64,000 bases of DNA from Omphiscola glabra (GCA_964017045.1 OZ024807.1:14392941-14456940), one strand, 5' to 3'. Positions 1-13,371 are shown, numbered from the stretch's first letter. Notes: generated by a model from the letters alone, not told the origin. Made by a program: numbers and translations.

Positions 1-797
1 GAAATGGGTCAGGAGGTTTAGACTCGTCAGTCAAAAAAAAAAAAAAAAAACGGTTGAAAGGACATTTCAAATAAAATCCAAATTTAAAAAAAAAAAAAAT
101 GAAACGAAACATCACCGAAAAATGGCCAATGGTTACAGCAGCCACCGAAAACAACACGAACCTCAACTCTAAAAGAAAAAAAATATCAACAGCACCAAGA
201 ATCGCAATAAAACCATAACGACCTACAGCCATGAACAACAACATCAACAACAAAACAAAAAAAAAAACAACAACAACAAACAAACCTAATCAAAGCAGAG
301 CAAATAAATAAATACATAAAAAACCCAACAAAACAACAATTCGTGGCTGAAACCATTGAAAACATGTATTGGTGTTTTCTAAAAAGAACGAAAAAAAAAA
401 TCGTTAAAAAGAAAATCCAACAAAGAAATAAAACAAAACAATATTATCATGATTGAGTAATTCCGCTCAGTATTATTACCGATGGGTTCCACACTCCTCA
501 TAACTGCTATCTACCAAACATCATCTCGGGCGCCACAAGACTCGGGGGGGGGGGGGGGCACCTAGAAGGGGCGGCACCGGATGGCTTGACTCGGTCACAA
601 TCGTTCCGCGTATAGCAGAGGGGCATTAATTTCACTGCACGTGGAGTGCATTCCCTTGATAATCATTTCAAACCCATTCACTGATGAGCAGGGAGCTCGA
701 GTTACTGCCCTTCCCAGGCAAGAGCTGTAGCTCACATGTAGGCTTAATACAACAATCGCCTTTATTACGGCGTTATTTCAGTTCTTTGAGATGAACG
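1..797. other. Intergenic; A-rich low-complexity sequence
   Basis: Bases 30-450 are A-rich with (CAA)n runs near 225-290. A 15 bp G tract is at 544-558. I see no coding or RNA gene signal. Confidence 0.8.
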
Positions 798-947
798 TCG
801 ACGGTCCCCCAACTTTTTTGTGATCAAGAGCCCCGATGCCCCCCCCACCCCCAACTTTTCTGTGATCAAGTGCCCCGACGGTCCCCCAACATTTCTGTGA
901 CCAGGAGCCTCGACGGTCCCCCAACTTTTGTGTGATCAAGAGCCCCG
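798..947. repeat. Degenerate minisatellite, unit about 37 bp, 4 copies
   Basis: Units share ACGGTCCCCCAACTTT and TGTGATCAAGAGCCCC. One unit has an expanded C tract. Confidence 0.85.
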
Positions 948-1293
948 CGAATCGAACATAATTACACTTTTCTCCCCACATCTCCATTGGGAAGATGAAC
1001 TCCGGCATTGATGCGCAAATCAGTGGCGTGGCGGCACAGCAAACACCCTGGCCTGCTCCACCACATCCTTCCATTGGAATCGATCAACCGCTTGCTGATG
1101 TGAGTCCTTCTCCACATCGTCAACCAGCTCAACTCTAGTCGACCGGTGAGCCGGTACCCCAGGTTTCTGCCTGTAGATCACTTTTGGTTTCTCTACAATC
1201 TGGCATCCTATCAAGTTGTCAGGTTTTAAATTGTTGCGACTATGGGTGGGTCTACGAACGATTGATAAGCCTCTTGGTTTGTATGATTGGTCC

Positions 1294-1380
1294 ACCCATG
1301 ACTGTCAATCAGCCGTGATTGTCAATCACCCATGATTGTCTATCACCCATGATTGTCTATCACCCATGATTGTCAATCAC
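1294..1380. repeat. 18 bp tandem repeat, about 5 copies
   Basis: Core CCATGATTGTCAATCA with T/A variation at one position. Confidence 0.9.
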
Positions 1381-1671
1381 GGATCCATAACAGTTCCCTG
1401 GGGATTCTACTCTCCCCTCTCTTGAGCTATTTGCAGCGTTTGTTTCTAACAAGGGACCAAGTCTCACTAGCTCAAATTACAACAGGCTTTAACCGTCTTA
1501 CGACCGTGGTGTGTATATGGCCTGCTTTGTTCTCATTGGAAGGTTTTTTGCATCTTAGCAGCTTTTGTAGGCGGAAATAAAAACGGCTGACCGATGCTAT
1601 CCTTTCTTTCACCTCTGTCAATGTTCATTGTGCTCATTTACAATAGCTCCTAGATGTAAAAAAAAAAATAT

Positions 1672-1798
1672 AGCCACACTCTCTAAGGTGTGCTAGTAGC
1701 ACGTAGGTGTTTGAAAGTAGCCACTCTCTCAACGGTGTGCTCTAGTAGCCCCTGGATGTTTGAAAGTAGCCACTCTCTCACAGGTGTGCTAGTAGTTA
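1672..1798. repeat. Tandem repeat, unit about 58 bp, 2-3 copies
   Basis: Units share GTAGCCACTCTCTCA, GGTGTGCTAGTAG and TGTTTGAAAG. Confidence 0.85.
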
Positions 1799-1811
1799 AT
1801 AATTACTTCAA

Positions 1812-3106
1812 ATATGGCTGGTAATAACTAGTCAGGAATGGCTGTCAATAACTGGTCAAAAACTGGCTGGTAATTTAGAGTCAAGAATGTCTGGTACCAC
1901 CTGGTCAAGAATGGCTAATGACAACTGGTCAAGAATGGCTGATGACAACTGGTCAAGAATGGCTGATGACAACTGGTCAAGAATGGCTGATGACAACTGG
2001 TAAAGAATTTGTGATGACAACTGGTCAAGAATGGCTGATGACAACTGGTGCAGAATAGCTGATGACAACTGGTCAAGAATGGCAGATGACAACTGGTGAA
2101 GAATGGCTGATGACAACTGGTCAAGAATGGCTGATGACAACTGGTCAAGAATGGCTGATGACAACTGGTCAAGAATGGCTGATGACAACTGGTCAAAAAT
2201 GGCTGATAACGACAGGTCAAGAATGACTGATGACAACTGGTCAAGAATGGCTGATGACAACTGGTGAAGAATGGCTGATGACAACTGGTCAAGAATGACT
2301 GATGACAACTGGTCAAGAATTTGTGATGACAACTGGTCAAAAATGGCTGATGATAACTGGTCAAGAATGGCTGATGACAAATGGTGAAGATTGGCTGATG
2401 ACAACTGGTCCAAATGGCTGATGACAATTGGTCAAGAATTTGTGATGACAACTGGTCGAAAATGGCTGATGACAAATGGTCAAGAATGGCTGATGACAAC
2501 TGGTCAAGAATGGCTGATGACAAATGGTCAAGAATGGCTGATGACAACTGGTCAAGAATGGCTGATGACAAATGGTCAAGAATTTGTGATGACAACTGGT
2601 CAAAATGGCTGATGACAACTGGTGAAGAATGGCTGATGACAATTGGTCAAGAATTTGTGATGACAACTGGTCAAGAATGGCTGATGACAACTGGTCAAGA
2701 ATGGCTGATGACAACTGGTCAAGAATGGCTGATGACAACTGGTCAAGAATGGCTGATGACAACTGGTAAAGAATTTGTGATTACAATTGGTCAAGAATCG
2801 CTGATGACAACTGGTCAAGAATGGCTGATGACAACTGGTCAAGAATGGCTGATGACAACTGGTGAAGAATGGCTGATGACAATTGGTCAAGAATTGCTGA
2901 TGACAACTGGCCAAGAATGGCTGATGACAACTGGTGAAGAATGGCTGATGACAACTGGTGAAGAATGGCTGATGACAATTGGTCAAGAATTTGTGATGAC
3001 AACTGGTCAAAAATGGCTGATGACAATTGGTCAAGAATTTGTGATGACAACTGGTCAAAAATGGCTGATGACAATTGGTGAAGAATGGCTGATGACAGAT
3101 GGTCAA
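1812..3106. repeat. 1.3 kb minisatellite, 24 bp unit, about 54 copies
   Basis: The unit core is GGCTGATGACAACTGGTCAA. A variant with AATTTGTGATGACAACTGG recurs at irregular intervals. Because 24 is divisible by three, several frames on both strands stay open for 70-240 codons. These have no domain content and I do not treat them as genes. Confidence 0.97.
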
Positions 3107-3665
3107 CTATCGAACCAATCGAAAATATGAATATGAGATTCGTGAGGTCCTATATGTTATGTGAGCGGGCGATGCTAATTGGTGGTATCGATTCTATTCA
3201 GGTTAATTCACAAAAGTATAAGGCAATCAAAATATCGATTCCGTCACTTACGTCGTTCGCACGGTTCAGAGAGAGGGGGGGGGGGGGGTTTTCAGATTAC
3301 ACCTGATTTTTTTTTCGCAAGCGCATGCATTATATTCATGGTATCGATTACAGTCAGATACTTCCTTAACATTTCGTGCATTGGACGTATCGATTACATA
3401 TTGGCAGCAGATGATGAACTCATAGATCAATTCTTTCCTTTCTTTTTTTTTTGGGGGGGGGGGGGGGCGCCCGCATGCACATGACGTCACATAGAGAGAT
3501 GTCACCCTATTTTTTTAAATAACATTTTATTTTGAAATTAGGTAGTGCGGTATCGATCCCATGTTTGTTATTACAGCTAAACTGACTACGAGGTGGTCCC
3601 GGACTCAGCCAAGCGAGAAATGCGGCTACCATGTTCCTGTGGATAAAAGCATACGAAAAACCCGA
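3107..3665. other. Intergenic; G tracts and clustered ATCGAT sites
   Basis: G tracts are at 3275-3288 and 3453-3467. ATCGAT occurs repeatedly between 3187 and 3560. No gene is recognised. Confidence 0.75.
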
Positions 3666-3992
3666 CCCAATGGCAAGAAAGGTTTACTCTCACACCCACT
3701 GAGCAGACCACCAATGGCAAGAAAGGTTTACTCTCACACCCACTGAGCAGACCACCAATGGCAAGAAAGGTTTACTCTCACACCCACTGAGCAGACCACC
3801 AATGGCAAGAAAGGTTTACTCTCACACCCATTGAGCAGACCACCAATGGCAAGAAAGGTTTACTCTCACACCCACTGAGCAGACCACCAATGGCAAGAAA
3901 GGATTATTCTCACACCCACTGAGCAGATGGCAAGAAAGGTTTACTCTCACACCCACTGAGCAGATGGCAAGAAAGGTTTACTCTCACACCCA
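3666..3992. repeat. 44 bp minisatellite, about 7.5 copies
   Basis: Core AATGGCAAGAAAGGTTTACT then CTCACACCCACTGAGCAGA. The last two units are shortened by loss of the ccacca segment. Confidence 0.95.
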
Positions 3993-4464
3993 AGGCTACA
4001 CGTTTAATTATCCAGTACAAACATTTGATAAGCACATTTTTGATGGGCATTCTAATAAGCGTTGAAGAGCAATGTTCAAAATGTCACCAGTTGTATGACA
4101 GGTATTCTATACGTATATGAAATGTGCGCACATGCTGTAACTACTGCATTCAACGGGAAATAGAGCACGTAAAAGTTGAATTATAAGAGGTAAATGCAAT
4201 AGTATGAATAACAAACAGATCCTTGGACTCAGGGGAGATCCAGAATAGTATTGCGCAAACTGCAAAGGGAGGTCACCTCGTTAGTTTCATGTAAAGTTTA
4301 AAGAAGGAAAACCATTTATCAATTTCCACAACACTAATTACCCCCCCCCCCCCTGTGACGCACTGATCACAGCTATAATTAGACGCGGAAACATCCACTG
4401 CGCATGCGTCAATGACCAGCAACCACACTCACACGTTAGCTAAAATGTGTTTTTCATTTTTGCC
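3993..4464. other. Intergenic, no feature recognised
   Basis: Unique sequence with one C tract (4341-4353). Nothing else is visible. Confidence 0.7.
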
Positions 4465-5108
4465 GAGATGTACAAGTGACCCAGAAGAAATTGGTACCTT
4501 ATTGGTGATGTAGAAGTACCCCAGTAGAATTTGGTCCCTTATCAGAGGTGTACAAGTACCCTAGTAGAAAATGTCCCTTTTTTGGAGATGTACAAGTGCC
4601 CCAGTAGAAATTGGCCCCTCATTGGAGATTTACAAGTGCCTCAGTACCAAGTGGTCCTTATTGGAGATTACAAGTGCCCCAGTAGAAATAGGTCATTTAT
4701 TGGATATTTACAAGTGCCCCGGTATAAATTGGTCCCTTATTGGAGATGTAAAAAGTACCCCAGAAGAAATTGGCCCCCTTGGGAGATGCAAAAGTACCCC
4801 AGTAGAAATTGGTCCTTTATTATTGGAGATATAAAAATGCATCAGTAGAAATGGGCCCCTCGTTGGAGTTATAAAAGTGCATGAGTAGAAATCGGCCCCT
4901 CATTGGAGTTATAAAAGTCCATCAGTAGAAATGGGCCCCTCATTGGAGTTATAAAAGTCCATCAGTAGAAATGGGCCCCTCATTGGAGTTATAAAAGTCC
5001 ATCAGTAGAAATGGGCCCCACATTGGAGTTATAAAAGTCCATCAGTAGAAATGGGCCCCTCAATGGATTTATAAAAGTGCATGAGTAGAAATGGGGCCTT
5101 CATGGGAT
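4465..5108. repeat. 40 bp minisatellite, about 16 copies, diverging along its length
   Basis: Left units carry GATGTACAAGTGCCCCAGTA. Right units are near identical and carry GTTATAAAAGTCCATCAGTA and GAAATGGGCCCCTCATTGG. Homogenisation is stronger to the right. Confidence 0.93.
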
Positions 5109-5595
5109 ATTTAAAAAAAAAATTCTCAGCTATAGGAGAAAATCCTTTCATTAAAACAAACGTATTTGTTGCCCTATAAAGGAGTGTATATTTTTTTTTA
5201 TTGCAATGTCTTCCGCAACGAAAATCTTTAACAGTGGTGGCAAACAAGCCAACAGCTCCACAGTCGAACATGCTCGCAATTAGCCGACTCCTTTCATGTG
5301 TCAGTTAATTGCGGTTCCATGTTCATCATGGTGAGGCAGGGGTCGGTGTCGATGCATACTAACTTCTCTCGTCCCACCCCCCTCCTCTCCCTTTTCTTTT
5401 CTGGACCCCTTCGTTCAGGTAACCACGCACGTGTTTCCGCCCGAGACAGTGGGGAAGCAACTCTCCTCCTGTGAGCAGACGACTGGCACCGAGTCCCTGG
5501 ACCATGTCGTCAATGTTTAGTTAGGAGTCTGCCCCCCCCCCCACCCAAACAAAAAGAAAAAGACACGTCATAGTTGACGTAGAACAAATTCCTAG

Positions 5596-5855
5596 CATTG
5601 CTCGGAGTGTACACACATTGCTCGGAGTGTACACACATTGCTAGGAGTGTACACACATTGCTCGGAGTGTACACGGATAGGTCGGAGTGTACACGGATAG
5701 GTCGGAGTGTACACGGATAGGTCGGAGTGTACACGGATAGGTCGGAGTGTACACGGATAGGTCGGGGTGTACACGGATAGGTCAGAGTGTACACGGATAG
5801 GTCGGAGTGTACACACATTGCTCGGAGTGTAAGAGTGTACGCACATTGGTCGGAG
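5596..5855. repeat. 20 bp minisatellite, about 13 copies, two unit types
   Basis: Outer units read ATTGCTCGGAGTGTACACAC; inner units read ATAGGTCGGAGTGTACACGG. An 11 bp C tract lies about 55 bp to the left. Confidence 0.95.
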
Positions 5856-5870
5856 TGGAAAACACTGAAA

Positions 5871-6237
5871 AATGAGTTGCGATAATTGCCTGCCCACGAG
5901 ATGAATTGCCATCGTTGCCTGGCGACAAGTTGAGTTGCCATCATTGCCTGCCCACAAGATGAGTTGCCATCATGGCCTGCCCACAAGATGAGTTGCCATC
6001 ATGGCCTGCCCACAAGATGAGTTGCCATCATGGCCTGCCCACAAGATGAGTTGCCATCATGGCCTGCCCACAAGATGAGTTGCCATCATGGCCTGCCCAC
6101 AAGATGAGTTGCCATCATGGCCTGCCCACAAGATGAGTTGCCATCATGGCCTGCCCACAAAATGAGTTGCCATCATTGCCTGCCTACAAGATGAGTTGCC
6201 ATCATGGCCTGCCCACAAAATGAGTTGCCATCATGGC
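5871..6237. repeat. 29 bp minisatellite, about 12 copies
   Basis: Core GATGAGTTGCCATCATGGCC then TGCCCACAA. The left copies are most diverged. Confidence 0.95.
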
Positions 6238-7273
6238 CCGCTCATGTAATTCATTCTTTCATGCCGTTCCACAGATCACCTCGATGACCATCCCCACGGT
6301 AGTAATTACTCCCTAGTTAGCCCGGGTTCTGACAGTCACTCCACCGTACGGCCGCTACCAACAATGAAGGAACATCTTGTTAACATCATGGCGTGTCAAT
6401 ACTCACCAACAGCAGAACAAAGGGTCGGGGGCTGGAGGAAGGGGGGAAGGGGTAGGGTCGTAGCAGCGAGCCTCAAAGTAGAGGCCTAGCAGAAAAATAT
6501 GACAAGGTCCTGGAATTAAAGGGAAAAACTACAGAAGAATCTTCTTAAATAGTGTTTTCGGATCGGACCATTACAGTCACGATATTAAAATTGTTCAACA
6601 TTCTTATGACACATAAGACAAGAAATTTTCATTTTTATACCTATTACTGTAACGTAAATCTGGGTTCCCCCCTCGCGAGAAAAGACACGCAGAGCTGGTA
6701 CAGACCACTTGGTCCCTTTGAGAACCGCTGTGATTAATAACATGGACGAGGACGAATGAGTATCTGCTAGGAGAGGACAGCGAAGGTAGAATTTTATCTG
6801 GAAAATGGACCCTGGGCTGTGCGGGGTGTGGGGCTGGATGTGGGGGGAGGTGGGCGGGGAATGAAAGAGCTCTCGGAACCAAGTCCGTATCACGTGACGG
6901 ATCTCTCTTGGTCCAAGATGCCTTCAAACTCGTTACACATTGTATGGTGGGATGAGCTAAGCCACCCGTTGAACACTCCCCTCCACACACACACACACAC
7001 GCACACATCCCTTGCCCCAAGCTGTTAACCCCGACCCCCACTCCATCCCCCCTCCAACGCTGACCTGTTTCTGTCACCCAACCGTCCCTGATCCCCGCCC
7101 TCGCTACCTGTCGATGCTCTCTTGCCAACCAGAAACCAGGCTGACCTGGCCACAGGTGACAATGCGTAATTAGCCTCGTTTCTTAGGTTCATCATTATTA
7201 TTATTAACATTTCCAACGTTGGCGCTAATGACAAGTGCATGGGGCGACACCGGTCCGTCATCATTATGGAGAT
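6238..7273. other. Intergenic, no gene recognised
   Basis: Mostly unique sequence with G-rich stretches near 6420-6450 and 6815-6860 and a short (CA)n at 6985-7005. Frames here lack domain or codon signals. Confidence 0.7.
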
Positions 7274-7584
7274 CCCAACACAGGAGGGAGATTTCGTCAC
7301 AGGAGGGAGATTTCGTCACAGGAGATTTGGTCACAGGAGGGAGATTTGGTCACAAGAGGGAGATTTGGTCACAGGAGGGAGATTTTGTCACAGGAAGGAG
7401 TTATTGTCACAGGAGGGAGATTTCGTCACAGGAGGGAGATTTTGTCACAGTAGGGAGATTTCGTCACAGGAGGGAGATTTTGTCACATGAGGGAGATTTT
7501 GTCACAGGAGGGAGATTTTGTCACAGCAGGGAGATTTCGTCACAGGAGGGAGATTTCGACACAGGAGGGAGATTTTGTCACAGG
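7274..7584. repeat. 19 bp minisatellite, about 16 copies
   Basis: Unit GGAGGGAGATTTTGTCACA with T/C variation (TTTCGTCACA). Confidence 0.95.
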
Positions 7585-7882
7585 AAGGTTGTATTACAGG
7601 AATGTTGTGTTACAGGAGGGTGGTGTTACAGAAAGGTGGTGTTACAAGAAAGCTGGTGTTACAGGAATGTGGTGTTGCAAGAAAGGTGGTGTTTCAGGGT
7701 GGTAATGTTGCAGGAAGTTAAAGGTACAGGAATTAATGTTACAGGAAGGTAATGCTACAGGAAGGTAATGTATCAGGAAGGTGGTTTTACAGGAATGTGA
7801 TGTTACAGGAATGTGATGTTAAAATGATTGTGATGTTACAGGAATGTGATTTTACAGGGAGGTAATGTTACAGGAAGGTGAT
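7585..7882. repeat. 16 bp minisatellite, about 18 copies, continuous with the 19 bp array
   Basis: Unit GGAATGTGATGTTACA and relatives such as GGAAGGTGGTGTTACA. It shares the TCACAGGA/TTACAGGA junction with the neighbouring 19 bp unit, suggesting a common origin. Confidence 0.93.
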
Positions 7883-8077
7883 GTGAGCAGATGTATTCTC
7901 AGCCATTTCGCCTTGTGTAATCAACAATTTTAGTATTGTTATAAATTAGAATTTAAATAAAACATTAGAGTAAATTTTGCCCCCCCCCCCCAACCAATCG
8001 GAAAACAAAATGTTCTTTAACATGGACTGGTGTTGTAAGCAAGGTGTGACTTGCCAATGTTTAATGTTATCGTTAAA

Positions 8078-10380
8078 ATCATTTGTACAACAGACACCAC
8101 TGGACGTAGACAGGAAGTTCTTAGCAATCATTTGTACAACAGACACCACTGGACGTAGACAGGAAGTTCTTAGCAATCATTTGTACAACAGACACCACTG
8201 GACGTAGACATGAAGTTCTTAGCAATCATTTGTACAACAGACACCACTGGACGTAGACATGAAGTTCTTAACAATCATTTGTACAAACTACACCACTGGA
8301 CGTAGACAGGAAGTTCTTAGCAATCATTTGTACAAACTACACCACTGGACGTAGACAGGAAGTTCTTAGCAATCATTTGTACAATATACACCACTGGACG
8401 TAGAAAGGAAGTTCTTAGCAATCATTTGTACAATATACACCACTGGACGTAGACAGGAAGTTCTTAGCATTCATTTGTACAACAGACACCACTGGACGTA
8501 GACAGGAAGTTCTTAGCAATCATTTGTATAAAATACACCAATGGACGTAGACAGGAAGTTCTTAGCAATCATTTGTACAACAGACACCACTGGACGTAGA
8601 CAGGAAGTTCTTAGCAATCATTTGTACAACAGACACCACTGGACGTAGACAGGAAGTTCTTAGCAATCATTTGTACAACAGACACCACTGGACGTAGACA
8701 GGAAGTTCTTAGCAATCATTTGTACAACAGACACCACTGGACGTAGACAGGAAGTTCTTAGCAATCATTTGTACAAACTACACCACTGGACGTAGATAGG
8801 AAGTTCTTAGCAATCATTTGTACAACAGACACCACTGGACGTAGACATGAAGTTCTTAGCAATCATTTGTACAACAGACACCACTGGACGTAGACATGAA
8901 GTTCTTAGCAATCATTTGTACAAACTACACCACTGGACGTAGACAGGAAGTTCTTAGCAATCATTTGTACAAACTACACCACTGGACGTAGACAGGAAGT
9001 TCTTAGCAATCATTTGTACAAACTACACCACTGGACGTAGACAGGAAGTTCTTAGCAATCATTTGTATAACATACACCAATGGACGTAGACAGGAAGTTC
9101 TTAGCAATCATTTATACAATATACACCACTGGACGTAGACAGGAAGTTCTTAGCAATCATTTGTACAACAGACACCACTGGACGTAGACAGGAAGTTCTT
9201 AGCATTCATTTGTACAACAGACACCACTGGACGTAGACAGGAAGTTCTTAGCAATCATTTGTATAAAATACACCAATGGACGTAGACAGGAAGTTCTTAG
9301 CAATCATTTGTACAATATACACCAATGGACGTAGACATGAAGTTCTTAGCAATCATTTGTACAACAGACACCACTGGACGTAGACAGGAAGTTCTTAGCA
9401 ATCATTTGTACAACATACACCAATGGACGTAGAGAGGAAGTTCTTAGCAATCATTTGTACAACAGACATCACTGGACGTAGACAGGAAGTTCTTAGCAAT
9501 CATTTGTACAACATACACCAATGGACGTAGACAGGAAGTTCTTAGCAATCATTTGTACGAAATACACCAATGGACGTAGACAGGAAGTTCTTAGCAATTT
9601 TTTGTACAACATACACCAATGGACTTAGACAGGAAGTTCTTAGCAATCATTTGTACGACATACACCAATGGACGTAGACAATAACTTCTTAGCAATCATT
9701 TGTACAACATACACCACTGGACGTAGACAGGAAGTTCTTAGCAATCATTTGTACAACATACACCACTGGACGTAGACAGGAAGTTCTTAGCAATCATTTG
9801 TACAACATACACCACTGGACGTAGACAGGAAGTTCTTAGCAATCATTTGTACAACAGACACCACTGGACGTAGACAGGAAGTTCTTAGCAATCATTTGTA
9901 CAACAGACACCACTGGACGTAGACAGGAAGTTCTCAGCATTCATTTGTACAACATACATCACTGAACGTAGACAGGACGATCTGAACAATCATTTGTAAA
10001 ACATACACCAATGGACATAGACAGGAAGTTCTTAGCAATCATTTGTACAATATACACCACTGGACGTAGACAGGAAGTTCTTAGCAATCATTTGTACAAC
10101 ATACACCAATGGACGTAGACAGGAAGTTCTTAGCAATCATTTGTACGAAATACACAAATGGACGTAGACAGGAAGTTCTCAGCAATCATTTGTACAACAT
10201 ACACCAATGGACGTAGACAGGAAGTTCTTAGCAATCATTTGTACGACATACACCAATGGACGTAGACAATAACTTCTTAGCAATAATTTGTACAACATAC
10301 ACCAATGGACGTAGACAAGAAGTTCTTAGCAATCATTTGTACGACATACACCAATGGACGTAGACAGGAAGTTCTAAGCA
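8078..10380. repeat. 2.3 kb minisatellite, 49 bp unit, 47 copies
   Basis: Core ATCATTTGTACAACAGACAC, CACTGGACGTAGACAGG and AAGTTCTTAGCA. Total length 2303 bp equals 47 x 49, so there is no net indel. Variation is by substitution: CAACAGACACCACT, AAACTACACCACT, CATACACCAAT types. Types occur in runs, and the CAAT type predominates on the right. The unit length is not a multiple of three and no long frame exists. Confidence 0.98.
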
Positions 10381-11349
10381 TTGAAATGACCTCAGCCAGG
10401 ATGTACATAGAGTATCACGGGACCGTCTTAGAACGTTTTTGTTTTTTCTTTAGAAAGTTTTTGTTTTTTCTTAAGTAGAAAATTATTTTGTGTGTGTGTG
10501 TGTTTCAAAATGTTCTCTTCTCCGCCCTATTCTTTCTTCTTTTCACGCGTGTCAAACATCGTCAAACCGCTGCTGGTGATGTCAGCGACTCCCACCCATG
10601 CGGACATTATTCAAATTAAAAAAGCAACAACAAAAACAACAACAAAAACGACAACAAAACACCAACTTCTAAACCAATTTCCAGAAGTTCTGTCTTTTGT
10701 CTAGTTCTTCGTTCAACCGTGAAGCAGCGAACATCGCGACATTGGCCGTTCAAGGTCAAGGTTAGTAGATGGATGAATGAGCAACAGTCTTTTATACAGA
10801 TGAGGGGTTTTTTCTATACCGAAAGTGAAGCGACGGCCTGAATGTCACAGAGGGATTTTGTTATTTGATTTTACAAATCAACCACTTTGACCAAGTGACT
10901 CAACTCACCAACGATACTAATGAAAAAAAAGAAAACTCCTTAAAAAAAAACGAAAGAAAGGAAACGATGATTAAATTGCTGAGTCTCCCGATATCATGGT
11001 CCCGGGCAGACGACAATGCCCGGCATTATACTGCTGTCACTGCACTGTCTGCTGATGCTATTAGAAAAAGGCAGAAGGGAGACCAGCTAAAGCAGTTACC
11101 GCCCATTGTAGGGTGGCCAATAACCTTTTTTTAGACCCATGACCCTAGCTTTTGGGGGTGGGGAGGGGCGCGACTAACCACCATGTGAGCCTATGCTTTG
11201 TTTAGCGGAATGAATTTAATCTTTTTAATGAAATTAAACAAGAGGCTAGTTTTAAGCTCCAACCCGGGTGGGGAGGGGGGTGTTGGAGACTTGTGTGCTG
11301 ATCCAGTCTTTATCCGGAATTATCAGTGGTTCTTAAAGTCTTCCAGTCT
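10381..11349. other. Intergenic, no gene recognised
   Basis: Contains a short (TG)n at 10489-10502, (CAA/AAC)n at 10618-10660 and an A-rich run near 10920-10960. The open frames are unremarkable. Confidence 0.7.
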
Positions 11350-11570
11350 GTTCAGTTCATAAGTAAGTCGCATGGTATTATATTTCAGTTCATAAGTATG
11401 TCGCATGGTATATTTCAGTTCATAAGTATGTCGCACGGTATGTTTTAGTTCATAAGTAAGTCGCATGGTATGTTTTAGTTCATAAGTAAGTCGCATGGTA
11501 TGTTTTAGTTCATAAATAAGTCGCATGGTATATTTCAATCCATAAGTTGGTCGCAAGATATGTTTCAGTA
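11350..11570. repeat. 30 bp minisatellite, about 7 copies
   Basis: Core TTCATAAGTAAGTCGCATGG then TATGTTTTAG. Confidence 0.93.
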
Positions 11571-12794
11571 CATTGATCTTAAAGGATTAGAAGAAGAGGC
11601 TGGCCACGATACGTCCACAAAATTTCAACTAGCAGCTTAATTGAAACTTACATTTTTTTAAAAAAAAAGGATCGAAGAATGACTTAAGAATGTTTTTAAA
11701 CCGTGATCTTAATTTATCCCAAACAAATTAAATAAAGGGGAAAAGGTGTGTTTTTTTGGGGGGCGGGGCGACGGGGGACAAAATTTAATTCTCTACAAAA
11801 TGTGAGAAACTTGCAGGGAATTTTCAAAACATCGATTTCCATTGTCTTTCAATGAATGTTTAAGGGTCATGTTGGAGTGTTTCTAACCAGTAATACAAAC
11901 ATCGGATTCGAAGCCCTCGCTCAAAAGGCGCCCCCCCCCAACTGATGCACGGGTTGGTACAGGTCACGCGAACCCCGGATTGAGACCCCTCGCCACCGGG
12001 GTTTAATCAAAGTAATTCACCACGAGGCTCATCAGCGAAAGCATGACCATTTCCTCTTCCTGCATGTCCATGTTTGGGCATGCAAGGACACGCCACTCTG
12101 CGCCATGATGGTCAACGCCATCCAAAAAAAAAAAAAAAAAGATCCGAGAGTTTCTTTTATTTCACGTTAACCGATTGACGCCCCCCCTCTCCCCAACCAC
12201 CCACCCACACACACACTCCCCAACCACACACACACACCCTCCCCAAATCGGACGGAGGGACACTCAATCAATTTCATTAGAGATCTCGTTGTTATCGGGG
12301 TATTACGCAACCACCAGAAATCGAAGAGGATAAGAAAACAAATATAGAGGAAAGATTCTATTGTAAGAAAAATGATTCCAGAAAATATATATATACAAAA
12401 AAAAAAAGGGGGGGGGGCTGCTTTAAATAATTTAAATCAGGAGAGTGAAAGATTGAGAGCGGCTTTGGGTTGTTTAAAAAGAAAAGTTTAATTGGATTAA
12501 ATTAGATTTATTGCATTAACGTTTAGAAAATCGACATAAATATAGAGCTATATTAAAAAAACAATAGATCAAAAATATAAACAACGACAATATAGTAATA
12601 TCAACAACAAACAACGTAGATATATTTACAGCCGGTCTAAAATCTTGAAAATTGTACATCCATGTTGAAAAGGGTCTCCATCTCTAATCTTGGTACTGGC
12701 CGAGATTGACATCTGAGCAAACATTGAACCGTATCGCCCCCACCCCAATACTGGACTGAACATCTGTAACAGCCCCGGGGCGACAACCCCACCA
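11571..12794. other. Intergenic; low-complexity tracts only
   Basis: C-rich (CA)n near 12180-12245, an A tract at 12124-12140 and an AT-rich block at 12340-12650. No gene is recognised. Confidence 0.7.
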
Positions 12795-13012
12795 ACGGAG
12801 AGACAACCCCGCCCCCCCTTGATGTGACAATCCCACCCCTTGATGTGACAATCCCACCATTTGATGCGACAATCCCACCCCTCGATGCGACAATCCCACA
12901 CCTGGATGCGACAATCCCACACCTGGTTGCGACAATTCCACCCCCAGGGGAGACAATCCCCCCAGGGGAAGACAACCCAAACCCCCGAGGGGACAACCCC
13001 AGCCCCCTGGAT
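12795..13012. repeat. 21 bp minisatellite, about 10 copies
   Basis: Core TGATGTGACAATCCCACCCC; the right copies degrade into C-rich variants. Confidence 0.92.
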
Positions 13013-13371
13013 AACACTACCCTGAAAATAAAGAACGTCTCCTACCATGTGAGACATCTATCGTGCAGTAAGACGGGAGCCGGCCGTGGTTCAATAGTGT
13101 CGGCGTGACAGGCTTGAGATTTTTAATGTCTGATTCACGGCCGTTTTTAAAAATACAAGCCGAAATGTAAAAAAAAATCAATTGACGACAAAATCTATTT
13201 TGAATAACGTTGCTGGGTGAAGCAACTAACGAAGTTCTTATTCTTTTCAAATACCATCTATTAAAATCAACACTACTATAGGAGACTGCAACTTTCCTTG
13301 TCACACAGAGTTATCGTTCATACCGGGGAGTACAAAGAACGTACAAAGATGGCTGCGCATAAGGCGAAAAC

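Noticed and set aside
8078..10380. CRISPR-like appearance of a regular 49 bp repeat
   Set aside because: There are no unique spacers between conserved repeats and no cas genes; this is a eukaryotic minisatellite.
10865..11134. 89-codon plus-strand frame
   Set aside because: No motif, A-rich low-complexity core, no splice context.
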